From contig NW_017385990.1 of assembly GCF_000237925.1 (NCBI RefSeq), positions 992,001 through 1,056,000 of the forward strand: DNA of 64,000 nucleotides, given 5' to 3'. The DNA comes from Schistosoma mansoni. Taxonomy: Eukaryota; Platyhelminthes; Trematoda; Strigeidida; Schistosomatidae. The notes below the pieces were generated by a model. The model was not told the origin of the DNA, did no database searches, and saw nothing but the letters and a program-made list of their open reading frames with translations. This document shows, one piece after another, positions 23,331 through 38,000 of the stretch; position 1 is the first letter of the stretch, and every line of letters begins with the position of its first letter. A program made the position numbers and the translations under genes.

Positions 23331-25260
23331 TCTTCCACGACCAAACCATCCAGGTCAAAGAACAAATCTCCATCAAAATCATCCAACTGAACTAAAAATT
23401 TTCTTCACCATCTCAAAATAACCAAGACGGTTATTTCATACATTATTTTATAAAGAATAACAAAAACAAAACTAAAGGTAACGATGAGAAACACGTTCAT
23501 TTTTTCTTCTTTATTTATTTTAATATTCTGTTAATAATAAAATGATAATAATAGACAGAGGGACATGGCAAATTAGGTAAAATGGTTTGAAAAATAATTA
23601 GAACAAGAATAAATAGTTATGATCGCATCTACAATACCAATACACACACACACACAAAAGACGGTTCAATAAACAATGGAACAATCAAATGACCATAGAT
23701 TTAACTACTACTACTACATACAACATGAAAAAGGTTACACTGTATGATATAATCAGCCAAAATGATTACATAATATCACACACACACACTCACATACACG
23801 CATACACATGTTACATAATACAGGAGTCCAATTAAAGAAACAATAAAACATAAACATACCTATAGAATAATATTATTAAAACATAAAAGAAGGGATAGGA
23901 AAGAATTAACCCTCATGTATATTGATATATGAAGTGAACATATCAATAAAAATAAAATGTTATTCTTTATAGACTTATATCCCTACTCATTCTTCTCATT
24001 GATCAAATGTAGTAAGTAAGCAAGCATAGAATATAACATAATTTAATTTGACTAAAATGGTTGATAAGGCAGGAAATTAAAATATACAAAATGAACAGTT
24101 TGAATAAATGTATATTGTACAGTTATCAATGTCATAAGTTTATCCATAGAAACAAGTAGTTGCCCGCATGCGCGCGTACACACACACACGCATGCACGCA
24201 CACGTACAGAGTAGTACATCAAGAGTTTTTTTTAGAAAGGAAATGTATGATTGAAAAGGTCGAAAAATAAACAAATCAAACCAAACCAAACCAACTAATA
24301 AAGACCGGGTTAAATGAAAGAAAAAACCTGACATATGAGATCATATATTGAATGGATCCATATTGATATTATGAATAATCAATGGTTAAATGATGAGCAA
24401 AACTGTGATAAGATAAGATTAAAAAAACGAAAAACAAAAACAGATTTATTGAAGAACTAATAGAGTTGATGAGAATCAACTGTAACTGAGTTATCACACA
24501 CACACACACAAGTACACACGCACACCTACACACATGTACATACATACACATACATGGCAACTGAATAGTTGACGAAAAGTGAATAAATTTAAAAGAAACA
24601 ATAAAGGCAGGATACATAAATATCTATCTATATATCTATATAAGCATGGTGATATTATACAAACAAAGGAGGAGAAAACAAAAAAACAAGTCATATATCG
24701 TTTGTTTGTTTACTTGGTTGTTTAAAATAAAATCTATTTTAAAAGAAAGAACATGGTAAAACAAACAAACAACAACAAGGAGAAACAAACAACCAGGGAA
24801 CACAATTTTAGTACCTACATATATTGACTCAATATGGTTTCTTCTTCTTTTTCGTTTGTTCTTGTAAAAGTAGAAAGAAAACATTAGAAATTTAAAATTA
24901 TTATTTGAATAAGTTATTATTCAATGGTCAATAATGGTTAATTGTTTTCTTAAAAGAGATATATAACTTAAATAAGTAGTCATTTATTTGATTTCAGTAG
25001 TAAACATGAGATCAAAAAAAGGAAAGAAAAGTTTAAAAGCAAAGATAACATTGACAATAACAGTAGTACCAGCAGCACCAGCATCAACAGCAGGAACAAC
25101 AACAACAACGATGATGACAACAATCATAAGGACGAAATGATAAATGTTGACATGGATCCATTGAATAAAACAATCATATAAACTGAAAGAGGTAGGAAAC
25201 TTAAGGGTTTTTTGTAAAGAACAAAAGAACAACAACATACATTCAGTGTATATGATAAGA
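23331..25260. other. MARK/Par-1 3' flank, microsatellite-rich
   Basis: This stretch follows the MARK-like stop codon on the minus strand and likely holds its 3' UTR. It contains several CA/AC tracts (about 23,641-23,655, 23,778-23,790, 24,178-24,190 and 24,496-24,510), CAA-type repeats and a CAG/CAA-like tract at 25,060-25,120. No other gene was seen. Confidence 0.5.
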
Positions 25261-26042
25261 TTATACTTTATGATGATAAATAAAATATTTCATAATTATT
25301 TTGAATGCATTCTGATTGCCTGAAATACGTTTAAAACGTACACCATAATGAATTGGTTTAGCTAATTGAAATATTTCCATATCCCATATTAATAAATGTG
25401 TTTTATCTTTTGAATATAATAGTAAAGGTAATTGAGGTACATCTTGGGAGTGCTGTTGCTGGTCTTGCTGTTGTTCTTGTTGGTGAGATGTTAATGTACA
25501 GTGTTCCAGTTGTTGTTGTTGTCGTTGATGAACATCCGTATCATGAATAGGGTTATTATTACCAGTATCATTTGAAGTAGAACAAGGAGGAGAAGAAGTA
25601 GAAGTAGTAGAAGAATGAATCAATTTTGTACAACGTAAACGATATGAACTAAGAAATTCATATGAACATTGATAATGTTTTATTAACTCAATCATTTGTA
25701 TTAATAATATATGTGGATCAGTTCCATGAATTGGAAGATTTAATACAAAATATAAACGACGTGGTTTCCATAATTTTTGATTTTCATTCTCACCATAATA
25801 AAAAAAATGATGATGATTATGATGATGATGTTGATCAGATGATGAGGTAGTTGTTTTACAATTTGTTATTCTCGTTGTATAAGCTGTTGTAACTGTCAAT
25901 ACAGATGATGTAGTTGATGAAGATGATGCTGTACATGATAGAGTTGTGTAAGTTGTAGCTTTTAATTTATGCATGTCGGAAGTTATGACTACAGTTTTCG
26001 AGGTTGGAAGGTCGAGGCAACACGGTTCGACTCCGATCTTTT
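25261..26042 (-). CDS. MARK/Par-1 last exon: KA1 domain
   Basis: The exon ends at a TAA stop (25,261-25,263). KA1 begins at KPRRLYFVLN, about residue 99 of the open frame, and ends at the C-terminus KYFIYHHKV. The hallmark strand reads HYGVRFKRISGNQNAFK. Between RLRCTK and LLIWDMEIFQ lies an insertion of about 70 residues rich in Ser, Thr, Gln and His, unusual for this compact domain. Upstream are poly-Ser/Thr and poly-His runs. Two acceptors give the right phase: TTTTATTATAG before 26,042 and ACTGTAG before 25,988. The first has the better pyrimidine context. Confidence 0.88.
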
Positions 26043-29000
26043 CTATAATAAAACAATTCATAAGAATAAGTAATTGATGATTACAAAGAGTGAAATGTAA
26101 CTATAAATAGAAAGAATGAACGGTAAGTTAATAAATAAAAACACTGGTTAAATCCGTTTTATCTTTATCAAAGTATTACTGCATACGAAGTGAGAACGAA
26201 GCGGGGGGGGAATACAAAAAGCACCAAGAAACATAACGTGTACTTTATGCAAAAAAAAAGCTGTGCAGTAAACTTTTAAATGAGTATAATAGAATTAACA
26301 TGTTGTTACAACAAACAAACAAGCATATATATATATATATACATAAGATGCAAAACAAAACAAAACAGTTTAAATGTAGTTGAATCTTAATGAAATTATA
26401 TAAAGAAAAAAAAACAACAACTGGTGAATTCGTCAGCTGGATGTACCTGCATCTCAGATTCAAACAAACAACACTAAATGAATCTAAACTTCACCCCATT
26501 GCACAAGAAAGTGGCTATCAGGACTCAGTAGCTGAGTAGATAACGTGATGGCGTTTGAAGTGAAAGATACTGGGTTCGAGTCCCAGAGTGGACATCAACT
26601 CTGAGATGCAGGTACATCCAGCTGATGAGTCCCAAATAGGACGAAACGCACGTCAAACTGGATTCTACTGCTAGCCACTATCCATCTTTGTTTACCATGC
26701 TTGTGAATTAAGACTATATCGAGGCAATACACACAGTATGCACAACAACACTCTCGCAACGAGAAGGCAGCCATTAAGAATATCCATTCAAAAGAAATGA
26801 AAAGAGCCCAAACAATACTAAATGGATTTAAACTAGTGAATTCATTGAACATTTTAATCGGTTTAACCTATGATAACTTAATAATTACGAACGATCGAGA
26901 TGAATCTAAATAGGAATGGAATCTATCATGAACTCAATAAGGTAGCATACACACAAACACACAACCTCTCTCAATGGTAAATCCTCAACAAATGAACCCA
27001 AAAAGAAGGGATCAGTATAGAAAACTTGATATTCAACATAGACCAATCGAAATTAAACAACTCTGTAAGTATGTATGTATAGCAATAAAAACATGACATC
27101 GGGTAGGGAAATTAGTGAACTTGAAATGGTAGCAACTAATCAGAAAAAAATCATGGTTATGCAGAAATGTGAATTGGAAAAAAAATGTGTTCGAGGTTAT
27201 CTCATTACAGAAGGGGAAATTAGCATGTAATAACAGAAGTCAAATAACCTATCTTCTATTTCAAAAAAAAAACAATCCAAAGTCGATGATATAGACACTC
27301 TTCAAGTCATGTTTCATCTCATAACCTACATGCCAGGTCAAACTTAGGGATATTTAATTCTGACGGTAAGTATATGGGATGTACGATTATTAAGTTTTTT
27401 TTTATAGATTACTTCTACATCTTCAAAAGTTTCTAATCTCAAACAAACCACTAGATCCAACTCAATTTTAACAAACGATTCTGTATTCCCCTCAAAAAAG
27501 AAATTCTATTCATATTCAGATAAAAACTGTTGCTAAAGAAACATATAAATAGAATAAACAACATAGGATATAACTTAAGTACTCCAGATGGAATGTATAC
27601 ATATACCACTTTATAAGGATCCATGAAACTATAATTCTATACAACGTGTTCCAAATTATGAAAAGTAAATCAATAACAACAAAAAAAAACTTATAGATTT
27701 CAGTTTAGTTAAATGTGTGCATGTGAAAGTTCTATTTGAAATGTATAATTTTGAACAGTTCGGCACCTTCGTAAACAATAACAATTTTGATGCTTCAGTT
27801 CACAAGTTAACTTCAGTGAAGTAATGTGTATCTATATTTGTTTAATATGGAATTCATCAGTACTACAAATTGATAACTTCGTTGTCAAGTTTTAGATAAT
27901 GGCCTTTGAGGCATCACAGTAAACATGTTACTACTTGGATTATTGAGTCAATTTGTTTGGCTTTACGAAAATTTCACTTGATTCATTTACACTAATTGAG
28001 TTATTCTTGACTTTGATCGGTTAACATCTAAAGGTGATACATTTAATAGAAGTAATGAAAATTTCGAGTGTAAATTCCTGGTGAGCCGGTCTTGATGAAA
28101 GTTTTGTTAAAATTTCACCAGAGATAAAGTCAATCTATGATGTAGGTGGGAAGATCCAAACAAACCATACTAAGTAAATTTCAACTTCACCCCATTGCAC
28201 AAGCAAGTGGCTATCAGGACTTAGTGGTCAAGTGGATAACGCGATGGCGTTTGAAGCCAGCGGTACTGGCTTCGAGTACCAGAGTGAACATCAACTCTGA
28301 GATGCAGGTACATCCAGCTGACGAGTCCTAAATAGGACGAAACGCGTGTCAAGCTGGATTCCACTGCTAGCCATTATCCATCTTTGCTTACCATGCTTGT
28401 GAACTTAGGCTATATCGAGGCAATATGCACAGTATGCACATATGCCAATTAGAGACTGACCAGTTGCAGTCCTAAAAACATTAATGGGAAGATTCAAACA
28501 AACAATACTAAGTAAATCTATGATGTAGACTACAAATCAATCAATCAATCAATCATGAAAAATTGTATTAATCATCTAGAGTGATACAATGGATCAACAT
28601 AGACAATGGATATATGTATTGTTCAGATGAGTTCTGGTTATTCTATACACATAAGATCTACTTGTTATTTCGAAGTGAAAATATTGATAAGGAAAATTGT
28701 ATTACCTGTTTTATTTATTTAAACACATAAATATTGGTACAAAGGGGGCATCAGATATATATGCGCCACACAAATCTCATTTGATTTGTTTGAGGGCTGT
28801 GATACTGCCCAGGTGCCCAAAATGAAGCAGGTGATAACCCGTTGGGGATAAGACTATACTTAAACAAGTGAGTAGGGTTACTCCACTGGTATGAAGTTAA
28901 AAAAAAACACTGTAATAGGAATGACAATTTATTTTTCAATATACTATACACTTACAATGTTTTCTAAAAATAGTAGAATAGAAGATTAAATGAGAGAAAA

Positions 29001-32000
29001 AAAAGTGAAAAAATAAATACATCCATTATAATCTGATCACACATATACTTGTCAAGAACATTTATAAATAAAAATAAAAGGTCAACTAAACTGGAAATAG
29101 GGGTCATTATCAAAGAAAGAACGAGGTCCATGCTTCATTCAAAACCTAAAAGACATGTGTCACATCCTACTGCGTTTACCAAATAAACTATGTGTGTGTG
29201 TGGTCACACATACATAGGGAGGAGCAATTGTGATCTGATAATTAGGGTAGGTGGACATATACCAAACTGGTTGCAGAAACAAATAGAATCAAATGACCCG
29301 ATAAGAGTAGAGGATACACATCTATACATCTACACATAATCGAAACAGGCCATAAAATTGATCTTAACTCAGCTTTTGTGGTGTTGTATAAAAGTGTAAA
29401 GGGCGTATATTGAAACCTTAGCCATACGAAAATTCAAACCCCCTTTGTGTATTCAAAAACAGTTTGTTCTCTCCTTAAACGTACCCGGGGTAATATTAGC
29501 TCATTATCCTGAGTGATTAGGTGTCAAATTGTTTTCACATTATTATTATTATTATTATTATCCTTGTCTATTCTTACCCCCATTTCCAGTCTAGTTGACC
29601 TTTTATTTTTATATATAAATGGTCTTAACAACTATATTATGTGTGATCAGATTGTTCGAAATGTATTGCGCTAATATCTCATCACACAGTTCTGATAATC
29701 TTCATCTTCTTATTACACTAAGGATATATCCTTAATGAGTGTTAAACAATGAGAGTCTACACAGTAAAATTGTTGCATGCCGGAGATGTTTATGTTGAAC
29801 ATGATGTGTTTACACAACATCAACAACAAAAAACAACAACACACACATACAAGCACTAACAATAACTATAGAATATACAAATGTTTGAAAGAGTAAAGAA
29901 ATAAAAAGTGTATGAAATACACCCGAGGGGGGGATAAACTATCACTACAATCACAACAACAAACAAAGAAATGTGTTCGTTCATATGCAAATACTATAAA
30001 ATCCACATTAGATTTATAAATAAAACCAGTTTGCAGTTATTAGTCTACGCTCAGTATGACTGATTGACTATTGGCAGTTAGTGGGATGAAAAGTCTTAAA
30101 GAATAATAAGGAATTCATTAGACAACTTTAAAACTAAACTGATCATATGACTACATATTCTCAATAGTTTTTCTTGGTCTAGAGGCTAAGTACTCGCGCG
30201 CGAGACCGATAGGTCCTGGGCTTTAATCCTGCGCGGCAGGATAGTGGATGCACACTGCTCAGGAGTCCCACAACAGGACGAAACGGTCTTCCAGTGCTTC
30301 AAGATTTTCCATGGTGGTCTAGTTTTAATTGACTCATGAACTCAGTGTTATTAGGTGAAATAATATAAGGAGGGTTGTTTTACTTGACGTCTATTTGAGC
30401 CATTAAAGTTGATGCTTGAAAATCAATTGAATGATTGTCTCAACAACGCTAGAACATGAATAACTGAACCTCACTATAGGTAGTTACTATCGGAGATGAT
30501 TATTTTCACAATGAAAAAGATGATCAAATCCAGAACACTATTGAACATCCTTCCAATTACATAGAAGAAATGCTAATATCGCAGAATCGTATGAAACACA
30601 TCTTTTTATGGCATGCGTGATGCTACAATGCAATAGTCGGAAATGAATCCTGATACTAAGTTTCATGGTAGATGGTACTCGTCATGAAGATCCATCTGGA
30701 ATCTTGAGAGAACTGATACTACCCACCGGATTTGAACTAGCATTGTCAAGCTTCAGTTCCTTCAAAATTGTAAACACGCCTTGCTGGAAAGTTGCAACTA
30801 CCAAGAAATATGAGTCTAGGGATCATACAACCGATTGCTTTCGACTATCAAACAATGAAACTATTTATTTAACAGTAGATCAGTATAACAAAGTAGTAGA
30901 CTAATCAATCAAAATACTAACACTTAATATGTAAAAATAAAAAATAAAGGAATAGAAGAAAGAAGTAAAGTAAAACTTACTTTGACAACCATCACCAGCG
31001 ATAGATTGATTATTAACCGGTGTGTTATTAGTGGAAAACTCATATCCATGATGATGTGGATAATGGTGAAGAGGTGCAGGCTGTTGTTTTAATTTATCAG
31101 TATCTAATTCACTAGATAATGATCGTTTGGATTTTGATATTAAATCCTTACGTTGTTGTTGTTGATGTTTTCCAGGTTCCATAGTTATCCATGGATCTGG
31201 ATTAACTGACACAAGACATTTCATTGTGTCATGACTATTATCATCATCATTCACTTCATCATTATTATCATGATGATGTTGTGCTGTAGATGGATGACTA
31301 GATCTTGTTGGTGATGATGATGTGGAATGTGTTAATGATGAAGTATGTAATCGATTAGATGAATGAATTTCTTCAGTTAATTCAGCATCATCATTAGGCG
31401 ATTTCAATAAACTTGTTTTATATGATTTTGAATTAGTATTAGTAGTATATTTATGTTTATGAATAGATTTTTGCATACTAGAAATGATTCGATTATTATT
31501 ATGATTTGTATGACTATGGTTTTAGAAAGTGAGAAAACAGATACATAAATAAAACAACATGAAATATTGAATATAGGAGTCAGTGTAATAGATTAAGAGA
31601 AAAAAAACACAAACGCACACACACACACACCCATACAACAAACTTCAGTAAATGAAATAGTTTAATGAAATGTACACTACTGACTGAAGAGTAGCGAACT
31701 AGCGCGGAATGATAGTCTTCTATTGTTCAGTTCTAAATTAAGCATCAGTTCATAATAAACTGATGATCTATCAAGGGATATCATGAACGACTAACAATAG
31801 GCACATTCAATAAAGTTTAGAGACATTTGTGAAGTTGACTAGATGTTTCAGTATCATCCTATTTCAGCTACATTATTTAATGGCTTTATAATGACATGAC
31901 TATGGAATGGATGTTACATTTCAAAGTGAAGTAAATAATAATTTCTATATTTTTCCATATAAAGATAAGTTAAAATTGAATTCATGTACTTCATGGTATA

Positions 32001-35000
32001 AAATGAGTAAAGTAAAAGGTATTTATTCAAATTTATAGACAACTAAATTTGAGAAGTACACTTAAGTTTAATATGAATCAACTCAGTCAACATTAATGGT
32101 AAAGTATAATTGGAATACGATTGGTCCCGAATCTCCTGGTACGATCGAGGATGGGAAGAATCTATTCTCTCCCACCTAATGCTCTCACATGGCTACGTGC
32201 ATACAACCATTGCCTCCTTGCAGCATTACTGTTGTTCGTTGACATGATTCAGAATAGGTCGCACTGTCACCAATATGAATTAGCTCTTCACTTTCCACTT
32301 GATCTTCAGTCTCGTACTTATTTTATGAATTAATCTTTTCTTTTCATTGCCAGTGATATGACTAATTTTATATTCATATAAATAATTTTATCTCTATGCT
32401 CAATATGGTGTGCCAATTTAGACCAATGAATATTTCAGAGGAGGTTTTGTGGAGAATTTAGTATTTTCATAGTTGAAATGATGAGTCAATTGAAGCTAGA
32501 CCACCATGGAAAACCTGGAAGCATTGGACGGCCGTTTCGTCCTATTATGGGACTCCTCAGCAGTGCGCATCCACGAACGGTCGCTCAAAATCGTGGATTG
32601 GTTGAAGTTAGACATTAACACCGTTGGATGCCGGTTCAGTGGTCTATCGGTTAAGGGCTCTGGCTCGAGACCGGTAGGTCCTGGGTTCGAGTCTCGCGAG
32701 TGCGGGATCATGGATACGCACTGCTGAGGAGTCCCATAATAGGACGGAACGGCCGTACATTGCTTCCAGGTTTTCCATAGTGGCCTAGCTTCAATTGACT
32801 CATGATTTCAACTATGACAATGGATATTTGACCATGGGATTTATCAATAGTAAAAGCATAACCATAAATTAAGATTAAATGAGTTTAAACTATTATATTT
32901 AGTACGTGGCAAGTTTAAGTCGGTTTTGTACTGATCAACTGACTGTATGTTGACATTGTTCACATTGAGATTTGAATTGATGTAAACAAAAAAGATTATT
33001 AATACCTTTACATTTGTTGAAAATTTTAGTGGTTCACTAAACTCAGTAGGGTCAGTGGGTGACAAATAGGAGTTTCTGCATGAACAACAACACTGCAATA
33101 TAGTTAATTTTTAGCTGAAGAGGCTGATTAGGACGAAAAAACACATCCTAGATTCAACTATAAGCTACAAACTAAATATATCAACATTTGTGACTGAAAT
33201 CTAGATAGAAGTAATCCGTTCACTATATACATAAAAGGAAACGGAAACTTAAGGATCGTGAATATCAAGAACAAGAAATTGCGAAATCATACTAATCTAG
33301 TTTAACATATTGACAGTAACGTGTTTCTAGGTTCAATAGAAATATTGAGTTTAGAAAAAAAGCACAAAACAAAGGGGGGTGAAACAACAATCAATTCATT
33401 CATTTGTATCTTTAATCAATATACAAATGAAGGGGGGAAGTCCTACTCACTGTCATCTTGTGGCAGGGATGTTGCTTACGAAATTGAGAGGACGAAAAGC
33501 GAATGTCTGGAGCTTTAACCGGGTTGATGGACACGGAAAGTCCACCTAGGGGAGTTGGAAAATCCTCATTCCAAACCAATGGCGCACATGGACTCCAGTA
33601 TCCTGAAGAAACAAATGGCGTATGAATCAATTGTTGGTCACCGGCTACAATGGGACTGCATCTCCTCACGATGCTCCACTGTCTTGTGGGTTAGACCTTT
33701 AGGTCAAAGGCTCCGAGTGTGGTCCCCTAAGGAAACCACTTGCTTCGGTTTGGGCACCTGGACAGTATCACAGCCCTCGCACAAATCAAATTAGATTTGT
33801 GCGGCGCATATGTATCTGGTGCTTCCTTGTACCAATATTTATGTGTTTAAATAATAATAATACAAATGAAAACATCGATAATATGATCTTGCTCATTTCA
33901 ATGTTGAATAAAAGTCAACATTAATAAAAGATTATACAATACTGATTTTTTTGACCATAAAAGTACTTTATCATTAAAATGACATCAGATATTTAGTTTC
34001 CCATCCAAAAGAGATGAAGCTTAGTGATTTACACAATCCACCTTCAATCAATAGGTTGTAGGTTCAAAGGTGACTTCAGTAGTAACACTCAAAGAACAAA
34101 CAGAATACATCTTATCACAGACATACAACAAAACAACAGTAATAACAGCACTTATAATCTTGGACTGTTTCATTAGAAACAATCTAAATGATCATCATAA
34201 AACCATCTAGAAACCTTCATGATCCCCTTTAAAATTCCTTGCTCGTACACTATCCTTGTTAAAATGTATCGTCTAAGATTGGTTTATTTACAAAATATAA
34301 CTGTTTCAAATAAACAACTTTAGAAATGGAAATAAACAATAGTCTTTGAAAACAAAACAAATCAAATTATGTTGTTAACAGATAAAAGATCAATCATCCT
34401 GAGATTGAACACAATTTGATGTTAAGCAATTTATTGATTATATAAACTGATCATTATTAGGTAAATACAAAAACAAATAATAAATAAAAGTGTCTACTAG
34501 ACAATAAATTTTATAAATAAAAATGGATGAAGAATAGCATTGGAATACAGGACGCATGTTTCGTCCTATTTAAGATTCGTCAGCTGGATGTACCGGTATC
34601 CTAGAGTTGGCGTTCCTGCGTTAAACTGAATTCCACTACTAGCCACTATCCATCTTTTCTTATAATACTTGTAAATTAAGACAATATCGAGGCAATCCGT
34701 ATAGAATGTACATATGCCAATAAGAGACTGATCAATTGAAGTCTTAAACATCAATGAGAAGATTCAAACAAACAATACATAATGTTTGTACAAGAGATAC
34801 TGAAAAACTTAAACTACAATAATTCTACACGTTAGCGAATAGAGAACACATAAGGACTCTCCCATTTTCAAGGTTCGTTCTCTAAATATCAACTAGCATC
34901 CAGCTATCTGTTTATTGATCTTTATGCATCTGTATTTTTCAAAGAATGGAGATTACCCGCATGTCTTTCTGTATATCACTCTATCGATCGGTTCATGAAT

Positions 35001-38000
35001 AAGATGTAAGTAGCTAAAACAATAGTTGTAGCATGGTGTTGGTTACATATTATCAACATAAGTAGTATATGAAGATGGTCAGACATATAATGTATTTCAG
35101 TAGAAGATCGATAAGGAAAGAACGGAAACGGAACGCAATTGGTATAAAAATGCATGAAGAATGAAATCAGAGACGACGGACTGATATTTGCAAAAGGAAC
35201 AGTCAAGATTGAGACAATTGATTGATAGTTTGCCAATTAACCGTTTACTGGATGGTTGTCAGATTTTAGTAATATATTCTGTAACTTTGTGCTCCAACAC
35301 ATTCGACTGCCCCCACTAGTATTCTTATTCACTACAGTAACAGCGATAAAGTGGAAAATTTACTTCTTCTTACAACAAAAAAACATATATGCTCACAAAC
35401 AAAGCCCAATAACCTGTAAATGAAACAGGATTACTGCATAGAGATTATACCCACCCAATTACAAACTTTGCAAAATTTATGCCAAAAATATTAGCTGTTA
35501 AGCGAAAGAATACAAGATTTTGTGCGTTATTATTATTAGTATAGTGAGGCATAGAAGTGATTAGGATAAAAAAGGATTAACAAAAGTGACTTTTTATTTT
35601 AAAAAAAATATCCAACATCAACACCAAGAAGTTGAGTGAATAATACGGTTGGAAGAGAGTTAGGGGTGGCCAAACCAAAACGTGGCATCAATCCTTGAAG
35701 TCACTAACTTCTAGTCTGAGCCATGTTGGGAGATACAGACTACTTGGTTGGGGTCCGCGTGACTATCGTAACCAATGGTTGGAGACTCTAGGTGACATGG
35801 CTCAGACTCGATCACAATTTTTCATTATAGAAGTGATTTATGAAAAGTTCATCTTTATCAGAAAAGTAGTGTTCATCAAAAACTATGCTCTGGTACGACC
35901 AAGGATGCAACCAGTTCACTCTTCCTTTCCAAATGCTTTCACATAGCCAAGCTAATACAACTACTACCACAAAAGTCCTACTTACTGCCTTCTCCACGGC
36001 AATACTGTTGTTTATAAAATTGACAACACGAAAAGCGAATATCTGGGGCGTTAAACGGGTGGGTGGATACAGAGTGTCTACCACAGGCAGTTGGAAAACC
36101 CTCATTCCAAAACAATAATGCACATGGGCTCCAGAATCATGAAGGAACAACCAGTCAGATACCGGCTATCTTAAAACTGTTTCTCCTTACATTGCTCTAC
36201 TGCTTTCTAGATAAGTCTTTCAGGCCGAAGGCTCTGGGTGTGGCTCCCTGAGAAAGCCAACTGTTTCGGTCTGGGTATCCGGGTAGTGTCACAGCCCATA
36301 CACAAATCAAGTGACTCATGTGGCGCATATGCATTCGGTACCCTTTTGTACCAAATAAATAAATAAAATGATCGAAGTCGCTTGAGTATTTGTACATAAT
36401 TAAATGCAGAATTTCCAGGTCTCACAAGATGACTGTGATACTTCCTAAATTAAATGCAACTATCAGATCTGATGCTCCAAACATTCGTACTGTATCCTAA
36501 ACTGTGAACATATGTTTTTTTGCCAATTACACCCAAACAATCAACAGAACAAAATTATACAAATCCGGACCACATCGCCTCCCCCCCCCAAAAAAAGACA
36601 TCAATCTCAGTTGAAATACCAACTATTCAAAATAAAAAGAGGAATGAATTCTAAAGGAATGGAAAGAGTAATGTTAGACTGCGGCATAGATAAACCTCGT
36701 AGTATACACAAATCATTTGTTTTAAGTTAATTGTTATGCTCAAACAAAACACACACACACATTTAACAATATTACTAACATGTAGTAATAGTAGTAGGAG
36801 TAGTAGTAGTAGTAATAGTATTAGTATTATACACAAATAATGAATTTATTTACAAATTATTATAAACAAGTACAATTCTTCTTGTCCTTCCTATAAAAAA
36901 AACACAGAAAAAGGTACTAAAGTCAGAATCGAATCATAAAGAGAAAGAGGGAGAGTGAGTGAATGAGTGAGGGAGAGGGAAAGAGAAGGAGACCACTGAT
37001 AGAATAGTAAACAACCATATATATATGTTAAGAAAATGATATAAAAAACGAAATCGCAGCGAATAAAAGTAGCATTGTGGAGTAACAAATAAAAGTGTTG
37101 CTAGGTAGATTAAGCGTGTAACCAGTAAAAAAGAAAAAAAGTAGCCAAATAGAGCTCAAATAATTAGCGCATAAATATGCACACACAAATTCTTGCTTGT
37201 TTACATTAAAAATAGCTATAGCATAGAAGTGCATTTTGTAAAGGTGTAAAATGAAATATATATATATAGATAATATATACATTGATATACAAACACACGT
37301 ACAAACACACACACACAAACAAACAATTTCACTCCAACTCACCCTGACTTAAAACGACCACATCGAAAACTTGATGTATAGATAAAAAACAAATTATTAT
37401 TAATATTATCAGAAGGGGTTTTGTGGAGATTTCAGTATTTTCTATAGTTGAATGCGTGAGTCGATTGAAGCTAGACCACCATGGAAAACCTGGAAGCACT
37501 GAAAGGCCGTTTCGTCCTATTATGGGATNNNNNNNNNNNNNNNNNNNNNNNNNNNNNNNNNNNNNNNNNNNNNNNNNNNNNNNNNNNNNNNNNNNNNNNN
37601 NNNNNNNNNNNNNNNNNNNNNNNNNNNNNNNNNNNNNNNNNNNNNNNNNNNNNNNNNNNNNNNNNNNNNNNNNNNNNNNNNNNNNNNNNNNNNNNNNNNN
37701 NNNNNNNNNNNNNNNNNNNNNNNNNNNNCTGAACGGCCGTTTCGTCCTATTATGGGATACTATCGGTCTATCGGTTAAGTGCTCTGGCGCGAAACAGGTA
37801 GGTCCTGAGTTCGAATCTCGCGAGTACAGGATCGTGGATGCGTACTGCTGAGGAGTCCTATAATAAGACGAAACGGCTGTCCAGTGCTTCCAGGTTTTCC
37901 ATGGTGGTCTAGCTTCAATCGACTCACGCATTCAACTATGAAAAAAGAAATTATTCATGATAATTATTACTTTTTTTCATTTTAACTGATTATGATATAG

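Larger units (their letters stand above)
37408..37948 (+). mobile_element. F2 hammerhead SINE, inverted pair spanning an assembly gap
   Basis: The left arm (37,408-37,528) is minus-oriented up to the hammerhead. After the N run the same minus ribozyme segment recurs (37,729-37,768). The plus-oriented tRNA-like part, hammerhead and closing arm follow. The gap lies in what should be a self-complementary region. Confidence 0.8.

Noticed and set aside
23640-24510. Possible CRISPR-like or regularly spaced repeat array
   Set aside because: The repeats are simple CA dinucleotide tracts at irregular spacing in a eukaryotic sequence.
24140-24700. Cys/Val-rich small membrane proteins on the minus strand
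   Set aside because: They are translations of CA microsatellites and AT-rich flank.
30665-30904. A 79-codon plus-strand frame
   Set aside because: It lies antisense in a MARK/Par-1 intron and has no recognisable domain.
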